A stretch of DNA of 64,000 nucleotides from Pelagicoccus sp. SDUM812003 (GTDB lineage Bacteria > Verrucomicrobiota > Verrucomicrobiia > Opitutales > Opitutaceae). Positions 36,986 to 45,526 of this stretch are shown one piece after another. Under the pieces are notes generated by a model. It was not told where the DNA came from and did no database searches. It saw nothing but the letters and a program-made list of their open reading frames with translations. Position 1 is the stretch's first letter, and every line of letters begins with the position of its first letter. The position numbers and the translations under genes were made by a program. The DNA lies in assembly GCF_031127815.1 (NCBI RefSeq), contig NZ_JARXHY010000010.1, forward strand, positions 1-64,000. Reading direction: 5' to 3'.

Positions 36986-37012
36986 GGGCAGCCCTCGCCG
37001 GCTGCCCTTTTT
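36986..37012 (+). terminator. Intrinsic terminator of icd (copy 1 of a repeated design)
   Basis: GGGCAGCC-(CTCGCC)-GGCTGCCC followed by TTTTT. Almost the same hairpin ends the next two plus-strand genes. Confidence 0.92.
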
Positions 37013-37156
37013 CATGCCCGCTCGCCTCCCCGAGCCAGTTGCAGTTCAAACCACCACGTCGCCATGGAATGGGCAGTGCAGATCGCAGCAGCGCTAGCTG
37101 AGCTCCCCCTGCTTAACATATCGACAAATGTCCCCTAAGTCTCTCGTATCCAAACA

Positions 37157-37171
37157 GTTAATAGAGTTAAC
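37157..37171. promoter_or_regulatory. Palindrome GTTAA-N5-TTAAC upstream of the CsbD-like gene
   Basis: A perfect 5+5 inverted repeat with a 5-base centre lies about 130 bases before the ATG at 37301, in the AT-richest part of the 36909-37300 intergenic region. It could be an operator or promoter element. The rest of that gap holds the icd terminator and direct repeat and nothing else recognised. Confidence 0.3.
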
Positions 37172-37300
37172 CATTGTCGCTCAACGGCCTTGGCGCAAGG
37201 CATGCAACCTACCGGGAAACCCAGAGCGAGCAGGGAAGGCAGCGAACCAACGACGGTCCAGCCGCTCGCCAAACATCAACCTATTGAAACGAAAGACACC

Positions 37301-37480
37301 ATGAAATCCGGAATCAGAGACAAAGCCGAAGGCGCCGCAAAGGACGCCAAAGGGAAAATTAAGGAAAAAGTCGGCGAAAAGTCCGACAACAAGAAGATGC
37401 AGTCCGAGGGCAACCTCGAGCAAGCCGAAGGCAAGGGCCAGAAGGCCCGCGGCGAAATCAAGAAGGCCGTCGATAAGTAA
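37301..37480 (+). CDS. CsbD-family small stress protein
   Basis: The ATG at 37301 gives a 59-residue, highly charged, Lys/Glu/Gly-rich protein beginning MKSGIRDKAEGAAKDAKGKI, matching the CsbD-like family. An in-frame upstream reading to 37190 adds residues without family similarity and is rejected. CsbD proteins are abundant, intrinsically flexible and induced by general stress in several bacteria; their molecular role is not established. The protein has no Cys, Trp or hydrophobic core. A terminator of the repeated design follows 40 bases after the stop. Confidence 0.88.
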   Translation: MKSGIRDKAEGAAKDAKGKIKEKVGEKSDNKKMQSEGNLEQAEGKGQKARGEIKKAVDK

Positions 37481-37519
37481 ACCGACCCGCGCAGCAAACC
37501 CTGCACGACCCCCTTTCAA

Positions 37520-37546
37520 GGGCAGCCCTCACCGGCTGCCCTTTTT
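37520..37546 (+). terminator. Intrinsic terminator of the CsbD-like gene (copy 2)
   Basis: GGGCAGCC-(CTCACC)-GGCTGCCC followed by TTTTT; only the loop differs from the icd terminator, by one base. Confidence 0.92.
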
Positions 37547-37672
37547 CGCGTGCCAACCCACGGCCGGGGCGCGGCTTCCATCCCCTACGAAACACCCCTA
37601 GAATACGCATATACGCTTACATATCCTTGACAGAATTCCCTGCAAGAGTCGGCATCAGTGGACTCCCTTATT

Positions 37673-40600
37673 ATGAACCCTCTCTCGATTCTTCGCGCCC
37701 TCTTGCTCCTCCTTTGCCCCACGCTTCTGATAGCCGCCGGCGGCAATTCCCGAAACTCCTTGGAAGTGGCCGAGATCGCCTACTTTCTGCACAGCGACGC
37801 CGACCAGATCAGCCGCTACGACCTCGAGAACCAGACCTGGCTCGACCCCATCGCCATCGACGAGTCAGCCAGCTGTTTCGTCGTCGCAGACGACTTCCTC
37901 TTCGTCGCCTACGGCAAGATTCTCTACCGCTATGCCCTCGATGGCAGCGACGCCACTCACTTGGGAAACTTCCTGCATCCCATCCTCTCTCTCCACACAG
38001 ACGGCGACCTGCTCTTCGTCAACCACTCTTCCAGCGGTTACGCGTATATCGATTCCTATGACCAGAACACACTCGGCAGACTAGACAGCTTCACCGCCTA
38101 CGACCCTTTCAACGCCGATGCGGTGATCGAGCCAAATCTCAACGAGATCTACAGCGTCTATGGAAACGAGAGACGCTTCGCCATCGGATACGAAGACAAC
38201 GGAGAATTCAGCACGAGCCTCAGATCGCAATACTCCGGCAACGCGACCATCGGCAGCAAACTCTTCCTCTGGTCTGGAAAGAGCCGCCAGATCGGCCGGC
38301 GCGGCTGGGTCTACGACAGCGTCACCTTGGAAACCATCGGACAGCTAGCGGAGGTCGATAGCCTCGCTTTCGTCGAGGGAGAACTGCCGATCATCGTTTC
38401 CTCAGATCAATTGCTCGTCTACTCCAAAGACCTGAGGGAAACCGACCGAATCCAGCTGCAAGCCGCGAATGGCAACCTGTTCCTTCACGGTCAGACGGCC
38501 TCGGTTTTCTATCCAGACTCCGCTTCCGATCATGGCTACACCCTGCAGCGCATCGCCTTCTCCGAGCTTGCGATCGATGACCCAAGCGCCCCGATCGATC
38601 CTGCGAAATTCGCCTTCGAGCCAGATGAAGTCTTCGCCGCCTCGAACGGAAAGCTCTACCTGTCGTATCACAAGCTCAGCGCCCTCTTCACTTGGGACAT
38701 CGCCACCCAGGACTGGGACTCGACCATCGAGCTCGACGGCCTGCCATCGGCCATTCGCTACTCCTCTGAAAACGAGCTCATCTACCTCGCCTACCCAGAT
38801 GGACGAATAAACAAGATCGATCCTAGCGCTTCAAATCCGAGCGAGAGCCTCATCGTGGATACGGAGAGCCAGATCAACTCCCTGGTGGCCGCGGGATCCT
38901 TCATCTACACCTCGATCAGCGGCAACTCCTGGTACGGAATAAAAATCTACGACCTGAGCGGAGAAGAAACCGGCTCCGTCCAACACCAAATCGATACCTT
39001 CGACGCAGTTTGGGCAACGGGCAGAGTCGTCTCCAACAGAGGAAACTATTCCACCCTCTACGACTTCGTCGTGCAAGAATCCGGGGCCACCGGCACCAAT
39101 GGCTCGAAGAGCTTCAACGACATCAGCGTATCCGGGGCGCTCTTTCCACATCCAGGCCAGCAGCTCGTTCTCACCAGCAGCGGCGTGCTCTACAACCCTC
39201 TGGAAAAGGATATCGACGGCGTGCTGCCGGAGTCTGTGGTCGGGGCGACCTGGATCGACGGCCAGCTGTTCACCCTGCACCGCAGCGCCCTCAAAACCTG
39301 GAACCAGCCGACCTACTCTGAGAAAAGCAGCCTCGCTCTCCAGAGCCCGCCATACGCCCTTAGCAGCACCCACGACGGGAAACTCGCTTTGGTAACCCTG
39401 CCTAGCAACGGAAAACCTCGCATCAGCATTCTGGATACGGGATTCAATATCCAGTCGCTCGACGATATTCCAGATCCCGAGCTCTCCTTTGGCCAGATGA
39501 ACGCCAGCGCCCTGAGCGTGGAATGGACTCCCTGCCCCGGAGCGCAAAACTACCTGGTGGAAAGAAGCATCTCCAGCGAGGGGCCCTGGCAGCAAGTCGC
39601 TTCTCTCGGCTTCGATTCCGGTACTTTCGCAGACATCGATATAGCGGTCGGAGAAACCTACTACTATCGAGTGAAAGCCACCAACGGATCGCTCGAGTCA
39701 GCCTACTCGAACGTCATCGCCGTCGATACGAGTCGCGATCCCTCTACCGGCGAAATCAGCGATCCGTCACAGATTTCTCGATACGTCAGCTCCGCGGTCG
39801 TCGATGCCAACGATATCCTGTACGTCACCATCAACAGCCAAAAAGGCATCTACCGATACGACCTGCAGAAACAGACCTGGCTCGAGGGCATTCCCACCAC
39901 CTACAACCCGAGCAACCTCTACTACAGCGATGCCCGTCATTCCCTCTTCTTCAACGAGAGCGACCAAGGCATCATGGAGGTCAACCTCAAGGGAACGCCC
40001 CTTGTCGCCGTTCCCTTCAAGAATTTCTCCAACTACTTCAGCGGAAACATCCGACTGGCCACGGAAGACTTCGTTCTGCTTACCAACTACAGCAGCCACT
40101 ACCTCTACGATCCCCTCGGAAACCTCCTAAGCGAAAACTCCGTCTATCCGATCGACAGCAATGCCATCATCGTCTGGGACGAAGCCAAGCGATCCTACTC
40201 GTGGAGCGAGTCGTCCAGGGTCTACGAAGTCAAAGTCGGACCTAACGGATCGATCGAGAGCAGCTACAAGCCCATCGAAAACAACGATCGCTTCATCGCA
40301 AGCAACGACGACCACAGCCTCTTTCTTTCCCAGTCCGGAAACCTCTACTCCGCAAACACATTTGGAAAGCTCTATTCCCTGGCCGACCATGTGGAGTCCG
40401 CCCTCTGGCTCGGAGAGGAGCTCATCACAATCGCCAGCGCATCGATTCAAAAGCGCGCCCCCTCCACCTTCGAAGTCACTGACTCCCTGCCGCTCGAAAA
40501 AGACCGCCGCTCCCTGCTGCCGCTTTCCGACGGCCGATTCGCCCTGTTGCAAGGCGACTACTCGAGCAGTCCAGACATCGTCGTCCTCGATCCAGACCTG

Positions 40601-42790
40601 AAAACCTCGCCACCCGACACCCTCGCCGCCCCACCTTCATTCAGGATTCAGAATGCCTATTCCCACCAAAACGTCCTCCAGTGGAACGACATCGGAGGCG
40701 AATTGGGCTATCAGCTCGAGCGGCGAACAAACGCGGGGAAATGGGAGAAAATCGCCGAGCTCGACAAGGACTCCACCTCCTACACCGACCCCGACATCAC
40801 CTCCGGCAACACCTACTCCTATCGCATTCGAGGCATCAATGGAGACACCCCCTCTAGCCTTTCCGACACGGTCGCCATCCCGTCCGACCCGCCCAAAGCC
40901 CCCACCGCGCTAAAGGCCACGAAAATCGGCGAGCGCACCTATAGACTGGAATGGCAAGCCTCCGAAAACGCTCTGTACTACCAGATTCGCTACTCCACAA
41001 ACGCAGGCTCGTCCTGGAATAATCACCAGTCAGGCCTGTACCTTTCTGAGCCTGAAGGCGCTCTGACCATCTCCACAAACCAGATCTGGCTCCTGCGCGT
41101 TCGGGCCGTCGGCTCATTCGGGCAAACCGCAGTGAGTGAATCCATCACCCTCTACGAAGACCTCGAAAAGCCGGCCGCTCCAGATTCGCTCGTAGCCACT
41201 CCGATCGATTTCCTCTCCGTCTCCCTGAACTGGTCGGAGACCTACCGAGCGACGGGCTACCTGCTCGAACGCAAGCAACCAGACAGCAGCCCAGAATGGA
41301 CCACCATCGCGACTCTGGAAGCGTCGACACGCAACTACTACGACGTTCCTCTCGAAGAGGACACGCGCTACCAATACCGCGTGAGCGCCATCAATCCAAG
41401 CGGCACATCGGCTCCGAAGCTCTCCAGTACCATCGTCACCCCAAAGCGCTTGCCCCCCCAAGCGCCCAAACTCATCGCCGGCCAGCAAGGCGACGACGCC
41501 GTCCTGCTAAACTGGTCCAACACGTCCTGGGACGCCGAGCACCGCATCCTGCGTAGACTAGTCGAGGAGACGGAATGGACCGAGCTGGAAATCGAGGACC
41601 CCGACTCTCAGAGCTACCTCGACACCGGTCTGGAGATTGGGTCGACCTACGTCTACACCGCGATCGCCAGCAACCCCGCAGGCGAGTCCCCCTACGCGGT
41701 CAGGTCAATCATAACGATCATGCCACAGCAAATCGTCTTCCAAGACGACTTCACCAACGGCATCGACCGTGCTAGCTACAACCTGATCCAAGGAAGCATC
41801 GCCACCGATGAAGATAGCGACATCGGCAACTACCTGAAAATGGAAAGCTCCTACTCGAGCATCATGACGCTGCCCCTGGATCTTCGAAACGGCGGGACCC
41901 TAAGCTTCGACCTAAAATTCGAGGGCTCCCCTGTGTCCCTCAGCAACAACGTGCTAACGATCGACCTAGGGGTAAACAACTCTCAGCCAAGGGCCGCATC
42001 CATCGAAGCGACCCAGAGACTGACCAACAGCTGGACCCGCTACTCGGTCAACATACCCGAAGGCATGAGCGGCACCGAGACCTATGTCATCCTACGGCAT
42101 TTCCAAACTTACCAATACACAAACCGCTTTCTTTTCGACAATATCGTCGTCAGCAGAGCCGCTCCCCCGATCCCATTGCCTCCGCTCACGGTGGCAGCGA
42201 AATCAGCTCCGGACGGCGGCGTATCCGTTTTCTGGACACCTTCGTTGTACGCCAAAAGCTATCTGGTCGAAGTCAGCACGGACCAGGGCGAGAGCTGGCA
42301 GTTCGCATTCCTAGCGCTCGAGAATCAAACCCACTACCACGAGCCATCGCCCTACAACGAGGAGAGCATCTACCGCGTCATCGCCGCCAACTCGACAGGC
42401 CAATCCGAGCCCACTCTATCCAACGCGGCAGCATCCAGCGTCGAGCTCGCCGACGCAGTTCAGATGGGCATCGATAAAGTGATCGCCGATCCGGACACCT
42501 ATCAGCTCTACAACGCGACTCACTTGGAGGAAGCCCGCGAGCAGGGACACCTCGACGTGCAAAACAACCCGGGCGGATTCGGTCTTTATCAGCAAGAGTT
42601 CATCTCCAACCTCTACTACCGCCTCAGCAGCGAGCCGGTGCAAATCAAGGGCGACTTGATCAGTTTCGGCTGGATCCTCTACCGCAGCTCCGACCTCATC
42701 GACTGGACCGAGCATCCCTTCACCATCGAGTTCGAAAACGACCCGGAGAGCGAAGCCGAGTTCATAAAGATTCGCCCCGACACCGAGTGA
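37673..42790 (+). CDS. Very large secreted beta-propeller / fibronectin type III protein
   Basis: The ATG at 37673 (1705 residues) is preferred to a GTG 15 bases earlier; both lead into the signal peptide MNPLSILRALLLLLCPTLLIAA. Residues about 25-595 form a region of propeller-like blades with 'L..T..DGKLALV' patterns. An FN3 domain follows at about 600-690 (LSVEWTPCPGAQNYLVER...YYYRVKATN). A second propeller-like region at about 695-980 repeats the opening (ISRYDLENQTWLDPI versus IYRYDLQKQTWLEGI). At least four more FN3 domains lie at about 985-1360, then a beta-sandwich (about 1365-1495), another FN3 and a C-terminal module with NNPGGFGLYQQEF. No catalytic motif was recognised. It is probably a surface or extracellular binding protein. 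It has its own terminator. Confidence 0.85.
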   Translation: MNPLSILRALLLLLCPTLLIAAGGNSRNSLEVAEIAYFLHSDADQISRYDLENQTWLDPIAIDESASCFVVADDFLFVAYGKILYRYALDGSDATHLGNFLHPILSLHTDGDLLFVNHSSSGYAYIDSYDQNTLGRLDSFTAYDPFNADAVIEPNLNEIYSVYGNERRFAIGYEDNGEFSTSLRSQYSGNATIGSKLFLWSGKSRQIGRRGWVYDSVTLETIGQLAEVDSLAFVEGELPIIVSSDQLLVYSKDLRETDRIQLQAANGNLFLHGQTASVFYPDSASDHGYTLQRIAFSELAIDDPSAPIDPAKFAFEPDEVFAASNGKLYLSYHKLSALFTWDIATQDWDSTIELDGLPSAIRYSSENELIYLAYPDGRINKIDPSASNPSESLIVDTESQINSLVAAGSFIYTSISGNSWYGIKIYDLSGEETGSVQHQIDTFDAVWATGRVVSNRGNYSTLYDFVVQESGATGTNGSKSFNDISVSGALFPHPGQQLVLTSSGVLYNPLEKDIDGVLPESVVGATWIDGQLFTLHRSALKTWNQPTYSEKSSLALQSPPYALSSTHDGKLALVTLPSNGKPRISILDTGFNIQSLDDIPDPELSFGQMNASALSVEWTPCPGAQNYLVERSISSEGPWQQVASLGFDSGTFADIDIAVGETYYYRVKATNGSLESAYSNVIAVDTSRDPSTGEISDPSQISRYVSSAVVDANDILYVTINSQKGIYRYDLQKQTWLEGIPTTYNPSNLYYSDARHSLFFNESDQGIMEVNLKGTPLVAVPFKNFSNYFSGNIRLATEDFVLLTNYSSHYLYDPLGNLLSENSVYPIDSNAIIVWDEAKRSYSWSESSRVYEVKVGPNGSIESSYKPIENNDRFIASNDDHSLFLSQSGNLYSANTFGKLYSLADHVESALWLGEELITIASASIQKRAPSTFEVTDSLPLEKDRRSLLPLSDGRFALLQGDYSSSPDIVVLDPDLKTSPPDTLAAPPSFRIQNAYSHQNVLQWNDIGGELGYQLERRTNAGKWEKIAELDKDSTSYTDPDITSGNTYSYRIRGINGDTPSSLSDTVAIPSDPPKAPTALKATKIGERTYRLEWQASENALYYQIRYSTNAGSSWNNHQSGLYLSEPEGALTISTNQIWLLRVRAVGSFGQTAVSESITLYEDLEKPAAPDSLVATPIDFLSVSLNWSETYRATGYLLERKQPDSSPEWTTIATLEASTRNYYDVPLEEDTRYQYRVSAINPSGTSAPKLSSTIVTPKRLPPQAPKLIAGQQGDDAVLLNWSNTSWDAEHRILRRLVEETEWTELEIEDPDSQSYLDTGLEIGSTYVYTAIASNPAGESPYAVRSIITIMPQQIVFQDDFTNGIDRASYNLIQGSIATDEDSDIGNYLKMESSYSSIMTLPLDLRNGGTLSFDLKFEGSPVSLSNNVLTIDLGVNNSQPRAASIEATQRLTNSWTRYSVNIPEGMSGTETYVILRHFQTYQYTNRFLFDNIVVSRAAPPIPLPPLTVAAKSAPDGGVSVFWTPSLYAKSYLVEVSTDQGESWQFAFLALENQTHYHEPSPYNEESIYRVIAANSTGQSEPTLSNAAASSVELADAVQMGIDKVIADPDTYQLYNATHLEEAREQGHLDVQNNPGGFGLYQQEFISNLYYRLSSEPVQIKGDLISFGWILYRSSDLIDWTEHPFTIEFENDPESEAEFIKIRPDTE

Positions 42791-42829
42791 CGCAATCCTC
42801 GGTCAAAGACCGTTTTGACAATCTCCTCA

Positions 42830-42856
42830 GGGCAGCCTTCGCCGGCTGCCCTTTTT
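42830..42856 (+). terminator. Intrinsic terminator of the FN3 protein gene (copy 3)
   Basis: GGGCAGCC-(TTCGCC)-GGCTGCCC followed by TTTTT, 39 bases after the stop codon. The stem is identical to those of copies 1 and 2. Confidence 0.92.
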
Positions 42857-42903
42857 CATTTCCGATTCCCTCAACGCTCCAACAGCGGCCAAACCTAGCT
42901 CCT

Positions 42904-43254
42904 CTAGCGCCCCGTCACCGGAGCTAGCAAGGGCAGCAAAAAGATCACCAGCCCGGCCGCGATGCCGATCAAGCCGATCTTCTGCTTGGCCCCGAGAAGG
43001 GCCCGCTGGATCCATTTCCAGTGCATGGCCAGATGCACGATCACCAAAGCGCCCAAAAACAGCCCCACCCACCAGTGCAGCTCGCCCCAGTCATGCCGTC
43101 CTAGACCCAGCACCTCCAGACCATGCCCCTGCCGCCCTCTGGGCAAACGCAGCTCCAAGGCGAAGCCCGTCCCCAACATGAAGGCGCTGCCCATGAACAG
43201 CAGCACGTTGATCGTTTTCAAAAGTCCGGATCGAGAAAAAAGAGTTGCGCTCAT
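42904..43254 (-). CDS. Small membrane protein, DUF4405-like
   Basis: Read from the ATG at 43254 (116 residues; a TTG three codons upstream is less likely), this protein has three hydrophobic helices: TINVLLFMGSAFMLGTGFAL, WVGLFLGALVIVHLAMHW and IGLIGIAAGLVIFLLPLLAPV. The spaced histidines HDWGELHWWVG and VIVHLAMHWKW match the DUF4405 pattern of small membrane proteins that probably bind haem. The redox partner is unknown. It converges with the FN3 gene and is followed by an unrelated pseudouridine synthase gene upstream on the same strand. Confidence 0.7.
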   Translation of the reverse strand: MSATLFSRSGLLKTINVLLFMGSAFMLGTGFALELRLPRGRQGHGLEVLGLGRHDWGELHWWVGLFLGALVIVHLAMHWKWIQRALLGAKQKIGLIGIAAGLVIFLLPLLAPVTGR

Positions 43255-43354
43255 AAGCAACAAAACGCCCCTCCCTTCCTCCCGAATTCCTGGGACGAAA
43301 AACTAGCGCTCCCGCTTCCCACGCTCAAAAGAGCTTCTAATCTCCTTCCGCCGA

Positions 43355-44206
43355 CTAGAGCGCGAAGCCGCTCGGCAAAGGAGCTTCGATCAGAACCATA
43401 TAACCCGTTTTCGGATGCGGCAGCTCCAGCTGGGCCGCGTGCAGGGCCAGCCGCCCGAGTGGATCCGTCTGGGCCCCGTATTTCCTGTCTCCAGCGATTG
43501 GATACCCGAGAGCTGCGAGCTGGGCCCGGATCTGGTTCTTCTTGCCCGTTTCCAGCTGGATGCGCAGCAGCGAATTCGTCTCGCTCGACGCCACTCGCTT
43601 CCAGGACAGGCTGGCCCGCACCGCGCCGGGCATCGGCCGATCGTAGGCTTTCATGACCAAGCGGTCATTCTCCTTCAGGTAATGCTCCAGGCGCCCCGTC
43701 TCGCCGCGCGGGCTCCCTTCCACCAGGGCGTAGTAGACCTTGCTGGCCTTTCCCCAATTCTTCTCCACCACCGCTTGGGCGTCCTCCGTCTTGGCGAAGA
43801 GTAGCACCCCGGAAGTATAGCGATCTAGACGATGCACCACGAAGGCTCGCTCCCGATAGGCGGCCAGGGCTCGGTTCACCCGGGCATAGGCCGTTTGGGC
43901 CTTCTCGTAGGCAGTCGCAACCGTGAGCAACCCATTGGGCTTGTTGATGGCGATCAGCCACTTGTCCTCGTAAAGCACCGGATATGGAAACGATCGCCCC
44001 GCCGCCTCCACTTGATCGCGGATCTCTACCTCGTCCCCTGGAGAGACCTTCGCATCATGGCGCGAGTAGGAGCGCCCGTTGACATGCACCCGTCCGCTCT
44101 TCAGCAACTCCTTCACCCGCAGCCGCTTCCAGCCTGGCAAGCTGGCTAGCAAATGCTCGAGCAAACCACAGTCGATTGAAGGAGACGGCAAACGCTGACC
44201 ATGCAT
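43355..44206 (-). CDS. RluA-family pseudouridine synthase
   Basis: From the ATG at 44206 the enzyme has 283 residues; a TTG six codons earlier is possible. An N-terminal S4 RNA-binding domain (LRVKELLKSGRVHVNGRSYSRHD...GDEV) precedes the catalytic domain. The catalytic Asp lies in VHRLDRYTSGVLLFAKT. Other RluA blocks are AINKPNGLLTVAT and GKKNQIRAQLAALGYPIAGDRKYGA. It isomerises specific uridines in rRNA or tRNA; the exact target (RluC/RluD-like site) cannot be assigned from sequence alone. It is divergent from ada. Confidence 0.92.
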   Translation of the reverse strand: MHGQRLPSPSIDCGLLEHLLASLPGWKRLRVKELLKSGRVHVNGRSYSRHDAKVSPGDEVEIRDQVEAAGRSFPYPVLYEDKWLIAINKPNGLLTVATAYEKAQTAYARVNRALAAYRERAFVVHRLDRYTSGVLLFAKTEDAQAVVEKNWGKASKVYYALVEGSPRGETGRLEHYLKENDRLVMKAYDRPMPGAVRASLSWKRVASSETNSLLRIQLETGKKNQIRAQLAALGYPIAGDRKYGAQTDPLGRLALHAAQLELPHPKTGYMVLIEAPLPSGFAL

Positions 44207-44432
44207 AAAGTTTCGTTCCCCCAATGCAAATGCCCGCCAGGAGGAAATTTCCCAGCTAAAACGAGCCGCTCACGCTCGAATTTTCCTGAGGCGAATCATG
44301 CTCGCTCGATCTTCGCCTCCTCCATTGACTGCTCCGCCGCCGTAGCTGAATGCTAGCCCTCGCCTGACGTGAAAGTTCCCTGTCGCAAAATCGGTGGTAC
44401 GACGGCGAACTGATGCGCTAAACTTGCCCTCG

Positions 44433-45503
44433 ATGACACCGCAAGCCCTCCTGCCAGATCCTCAAACCATGTACCGCGCCTTCGTGGAGAAGGACGCCTC
44501 CTTCGAAGGGCTCTTCGTGATGGGCGTGCGTACCACCGGCATCTTCTGTCGCCCCACCTGCCCCGCTCGCAAACCGAAACCGGAAAACGTGGAGTTCTTC
44601 CCGCGCCCTGGGGACGCCTTGGCCGCTGGCTACCGCCCGTGCAAGCGCTGCCGACCGCTCGAAGCCAAAGGGAGCGCTCCTGCTTGGCTGGCGCCACTCA
44701 TGAAGGCGGTCGAAGCCGATCCGACGAAGCGCTGGACCGCCCAAGACATTCGCGACCTAGGCATCGATCCCGCTCGCGCCCGACGTTGGTTCCGAGCAGA
44801 ACATGGTATGACTTTTCTGGCCTACCTTAGGTCTCGACGGCTCGGCGACGCGTTTTCGCGCATAAAAGAAGGCAGCGATCTGCTGGAAGCGGCGGCCTCG
44901 GCGGATTTCGATTCGGTGAGCGGCTTCTGCGACGCCCTGCGAAAGCGGGCGGGCGCCTCCGCAACGCGGATCAAAGATCGCCTCCCGCTCAAGGTCGAAC
45001 AAGTCGCCTCGCCCCTCGGGCCCATCATGGTCGCGGGAGACGACGAAGCGGTGTACCTCGTCGAATTCTGGGATCGCCGCATGCTGGAAACCCAGTTTTC
45101 CGTCCTTGAAAAACGACTACACGCCGTTTTCTTCCCAGGCAGCTCCTCAGCCACGCGTCAGATCGCGAAGGAGCTGCAAGCCTACTTCACCGGCGCTTTG
45201 CGGCGCTTCGAAACGCCTATTCGCTTTCCCGGCACCGAGCACCAGCAGCTCGTCTGGAAAGAGCTGCTGGCGACCCCTTATGGCGAAACCTGGTCCTACG
45301 GCGAGCTCGCAGCCCGTATCGGGAAGCGTTCTGCGGTGCGGTCCGTGGCCCGAGCGGTGGGAGAAAACCGTTTCGCCATCGTCATCCCCTGCCACCGCAT
45401 CGTTGGAGCGGATGGAAAACTCACCGGCTACGGCGGCGGACTCTGGCGAAAGCGGTTTCTCCTGGAGCACGAGCGGAACATTCTAGGGAAAACGCTTCTG
45501 TAG
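44433..45503 (+). CDS. ada: Ada: methylated-DNA repair protein and regulator
   Basis: The ATG at 44433 (356 residues) is chosen. Residues about 10-85 form the Ada Zn domain with four Cys (FCRPTC...YRPCKRC), one of which accepts methyl groups from phosphotriesters. Residues about 90-180 form an AraC-type DNA-binding region (WTAQDIRDLGIDPARARRWFRAEHGMTFLAYLR). The C-terminal O6-methylguanine-DNA methyltransferase has the active-site VIPCHRIVG and GYGGGLWRKRFLLEHE. The gene therefore encodes the full three-part Ada, which repairs alkylation damage and activates its own regulon. It converges on the copper-receptor gene with a 23-base gap. Confidence 0.95.
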   Translation: MTPQALLPDPQTMYRAFVEKDASFEGLFVMGVRTTGIFCRPTCPARKPKPENVEFFPRPGDALAAGYRPCKRCRPLEAKGSAPAWLAPLMKAVEADPTKRWTAQDIRDLGIDPARARRWFRAEHGMTFLAYLRSRRLGDAFSRIKEGSDLLEAAASADFDSVSGFCDALRKRAGASATRIKDRLPLKVEQVASPLGPIMVAGDDEAVYLVEFWDRRMLETQFSVLEKRLHAVFFPGSSSATRQIAKELQAYFTGALRRFETPIRFPGTEHQQLVWKELLATPYGETWSYGELAARIGKRSAVRSVARAVGENRFAIVIPCHRIVGADGKLTGYGGGLWRKRFLLEHERNILGKTLL

Positions 45504-45526
45504 TAGCGACCTATTCATACCTTCGC

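Noticed and set aside
37627-37655. TTGACA resembling a -35 box before the FN3 protein gene
   Set aside because: No acceptable -10 box lies 16-18 bases downstream, so a promoter cannot be supported.
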